Shown piece after piece: positions 7,333 to 8,512 of a DNA stretch of 8,512 bases (position 1 is the stretch's first letter; each line of letters opens with the position of its first letter). Origin of the DNA: Opitutales bacterium (lineage in GTDB: Bacteria > Verrucomicrobiota > Verrucomicrobiae > Opitutales > CAG-312). The notes beneath the pieces were generated by a model. It was not told the DNA's origin. It worked only from the letters and a program-made list of their open reading frames with translations, and searched no databases. Both the position numbers and the translations under genes were made by a program. The stretch covers positions 1-8,512 of the forward strand of contig JAGAOA010000041.1 of assembly GCA_017623955.1 (NCBI GenBank), written 5' to 3'.

Positions 7333-8512
7333 TCAAACAAACATTAAAATTAACAACTGTGCCGTTAGAACTCTCATGAACATTGAGAGTGGATACACTG
7401 TTGCATAACTTGCAGCTGGTGTATCGTTTGGGGTTGTTGAATTTGCGTATGCTAATGCTGGTGGATTTGTACAGGAACCTGATATTACTCCTATTGTCGT
7501 ATAATAATCTAATTTGAGCAAATAACGACCCACTAACATTGCTGTTATTGTAGGTATAAGTGTTATTAGTGAACCTATCATTACCCATTCTAAGCCACTT
7601 GCGGAAAATACTGTTTGAAAAAACTCTTTACCAGCTCCTATCCCAACTGCAGCCAGAAATAATGAAATTCCCAATTCTCTAATCATCAAGTTTGCACTTG
7701 TTGTAGAGTATGTTGTGAGCTTTAAACGCGGTCCAAAATAACCTATCAAAATAGATACGACTAGTGGACCTCCTGCCAAGCCCAATTTTACTGGCTGGGG
7801 TATAAATGGTAATGAAATAGGTATACTTCCAACTATTACTACTAAAACTATTCCTAAAAATATAGGCAAAAGATTTGGATGATTAAGTTTGGCGATTGAA
7901 TTACCTACGATTTTTTCAACTCTCTCAATAGCTTCTTTGGTTCCTACTGCGGTAAGTTTGTCGCCCGTTTGTAATTTGAAATCAGCGTGGGCTACAAGTT
8001 CTAGTCCTGCTCGATTTATTCGAGTAACATTAAATGCTGCTCCACCATAAAGACCTAGTTGAATTAATGTCTGCCCCTCTAGTTTAGGATTGCTAACCAT
8101 AAATTTGGCACCTTCAATTTGCGTATCAATCTTTCGCCATTCAAAGTCTATCTTTTTGCCGATAAATGCTGTAAGCATAGGCAGGTCTTCTTTTCTTGCA
8201 ATAAGTAAAATTTTATCGCCTTTATCTAATTTCATTTCTGGACTAGCTGGGAAGGGGATTGGATTTTCGCTCTTGCAAATTCTCGATATTACAAAGTGTT
8301 TTTCAGATAGCATATTGTGCAGGACTTCTATTGTTTGTCCAAAAATGGCTTCGTTATTAACTTCGATAGATACTCGAGATGTTTCTTTACCTACATTGCG
8401 TCCAGATGATATTACTTTTATTCCAGAAAATATACCTCTGAGAAAAATCATTGTACTGATGACTCCAACAACGCCCATTGGATATGCAGCTGCGTATCCC
8501 AACGCAATAGAT
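7333..8512 (-). CDS. AspT/YidE/YbjL-type transporter, partial (N-terminus outside window)
   Basis: C-terminal part of an inner-membrane protein of the aspartate:alanine exchanger (AAE)/YidE-YbjL duplication family. The frame stays open to the right edge. The apparent TTG start at 8502 is internal, because the preceding codons (Ser-Ile-Ala) continue the conserved GYAAAYPMGVVG segment that ends the first membrane half in this family. Counting from that TTG, residues about 1-24 are a membrane segment. Residues 43-120 and 125-202 resemble two tandem TrkA-C (RCK_C) regulatory domains; the second ends in LQTGDKLTAVGTKEAIERVE. The second membrane half follows (about 211-389), with hydrophobic stretches near 211-230, 240-256, 275-292, 305-325 and 371-389. 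The motif GVISGSCTNPPALAYA (338-353) is characteristic. Family members are about 550 residues, so roughly 150 or more are missing. Known members include aspartate/alanine antiporters, but the substrate here cannot be told. It faces the glycosidase genes and is probably a separate transcription unit. Confidence 0.87.
   Translation of the reverse strand, partial: SIALGYAAAYPMGVVGVISTMIFLRGIFSGIKVISSGRNVGKETSRVSIEVNNEAIFGQTIEVLHNMLSEKHFVISRICKSENPIPFPASPEMKLDKGDKILLIARKEDLPMLTAFIGKKIDFEWRKIDTQIEGAKFMVSNPKLEGQTLIQLGLYGGAAFNVTRINRAGLELVAHADFKLQTGDKLTAVGTKEAIERVEKIVGNSIAKLNHPNLLPIFLGIVLVVIVGSIPISLPFIPQPVKLGLAGGPLVVSILIGYFGPRLKLTTYSTTSANLMIRELGISLFLAAVGIGAGKEFFQTVFSASGLEWVMIGSLITLIPTITAMLVGRYLLKLDYYTTIGVISGSCTNPPALAYANSTTPNDTPAASYATVYPLSMFMRVLTAQLLILMFV

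Noticed and set aside
7313..7588. Minus-strand open frame overlapping the end of the transporter
   Set aside because: It is out of frame with the conserved transporter sequence and has a low-complexity, family-less translation.
7333..8502. Treating the transporter as complete from the TTG at 8502
   Set aside because: The frame is open past 8502 to the window edge, and the family has a whole N-terminal membrane half before this point.

Overview
The window comes from a low-GC bacterial chromosome. The clearest taxonomic clue is the C-terminus of the first gene: a VPEP motif, a short hydrophobic helix and a YRRRK tail. This is a PEP-CTERM/exosortase sorting signal of the style common in Verrucomicrobiota, especially Opitutales/Puniceicoccales-like lineages. 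AT-rich DNA and clustered secreted glycoside hydrolases suggest a carbohydrate-feeding, possibly host-associated or gut, member. That lineage is an inference; there is no rRNA or other marker gene here.

Layout: (1) 36-1757 (+) encodes a secreted PEP-CTERM protein whose middle is built of degenerate 18-23 residue coils resembling a parallel beta-helix. (2) 1860-5099 (+) encodes a large predicted lipoprotein of the GH106 alpha-L-rhamnosidase type. (3) 5186-7276 (+) encodes a secreted clan GH-A glycosidase with a beta-sandwich-like N-terminal region and a GH50/GH42-like catalytic domain. (4) 7333-8512 (-) is the C-terminal two-thirds or so of an AspT/YidE/YbjL-type transporter with two TrkA-C (RCK_C) domains; it runs off the right edge. 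Each gene end carries an intrinsic terminator: 1784-1812, 5116-5159, and a bidirectional one at 7297-7331 between the convergent genes 3 and 4.

The three plus-strand genes all encode exported proteins and look like a small surface polysaccharide-use locus: a cell-surface protein, a rhamnosidase-like lipoprotein and a galactosidase/agarase-like enzyme. A rhamnose- and galactose-containing glycan, such as a rhamnogalacturonan side chain or a sulfated/host glycan, is a plausible target but unproven. No SusC/SusD pair, sulfatase, regulator or exosortase is in view. The AspT-like gene is probably an unrelated neighbour, being convergent and separated by a terminator.

The non-coding gaps are all short (under about 105 bases). 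They are explained largely by the terminators, with 26-47 bases left between a terminator and the next start codon. No convincing Shine-Dalgarno sequence precedes any of the three visible starts. I see no tRNA, rRNA, CRISPR array, insertion sequence or attachment site.
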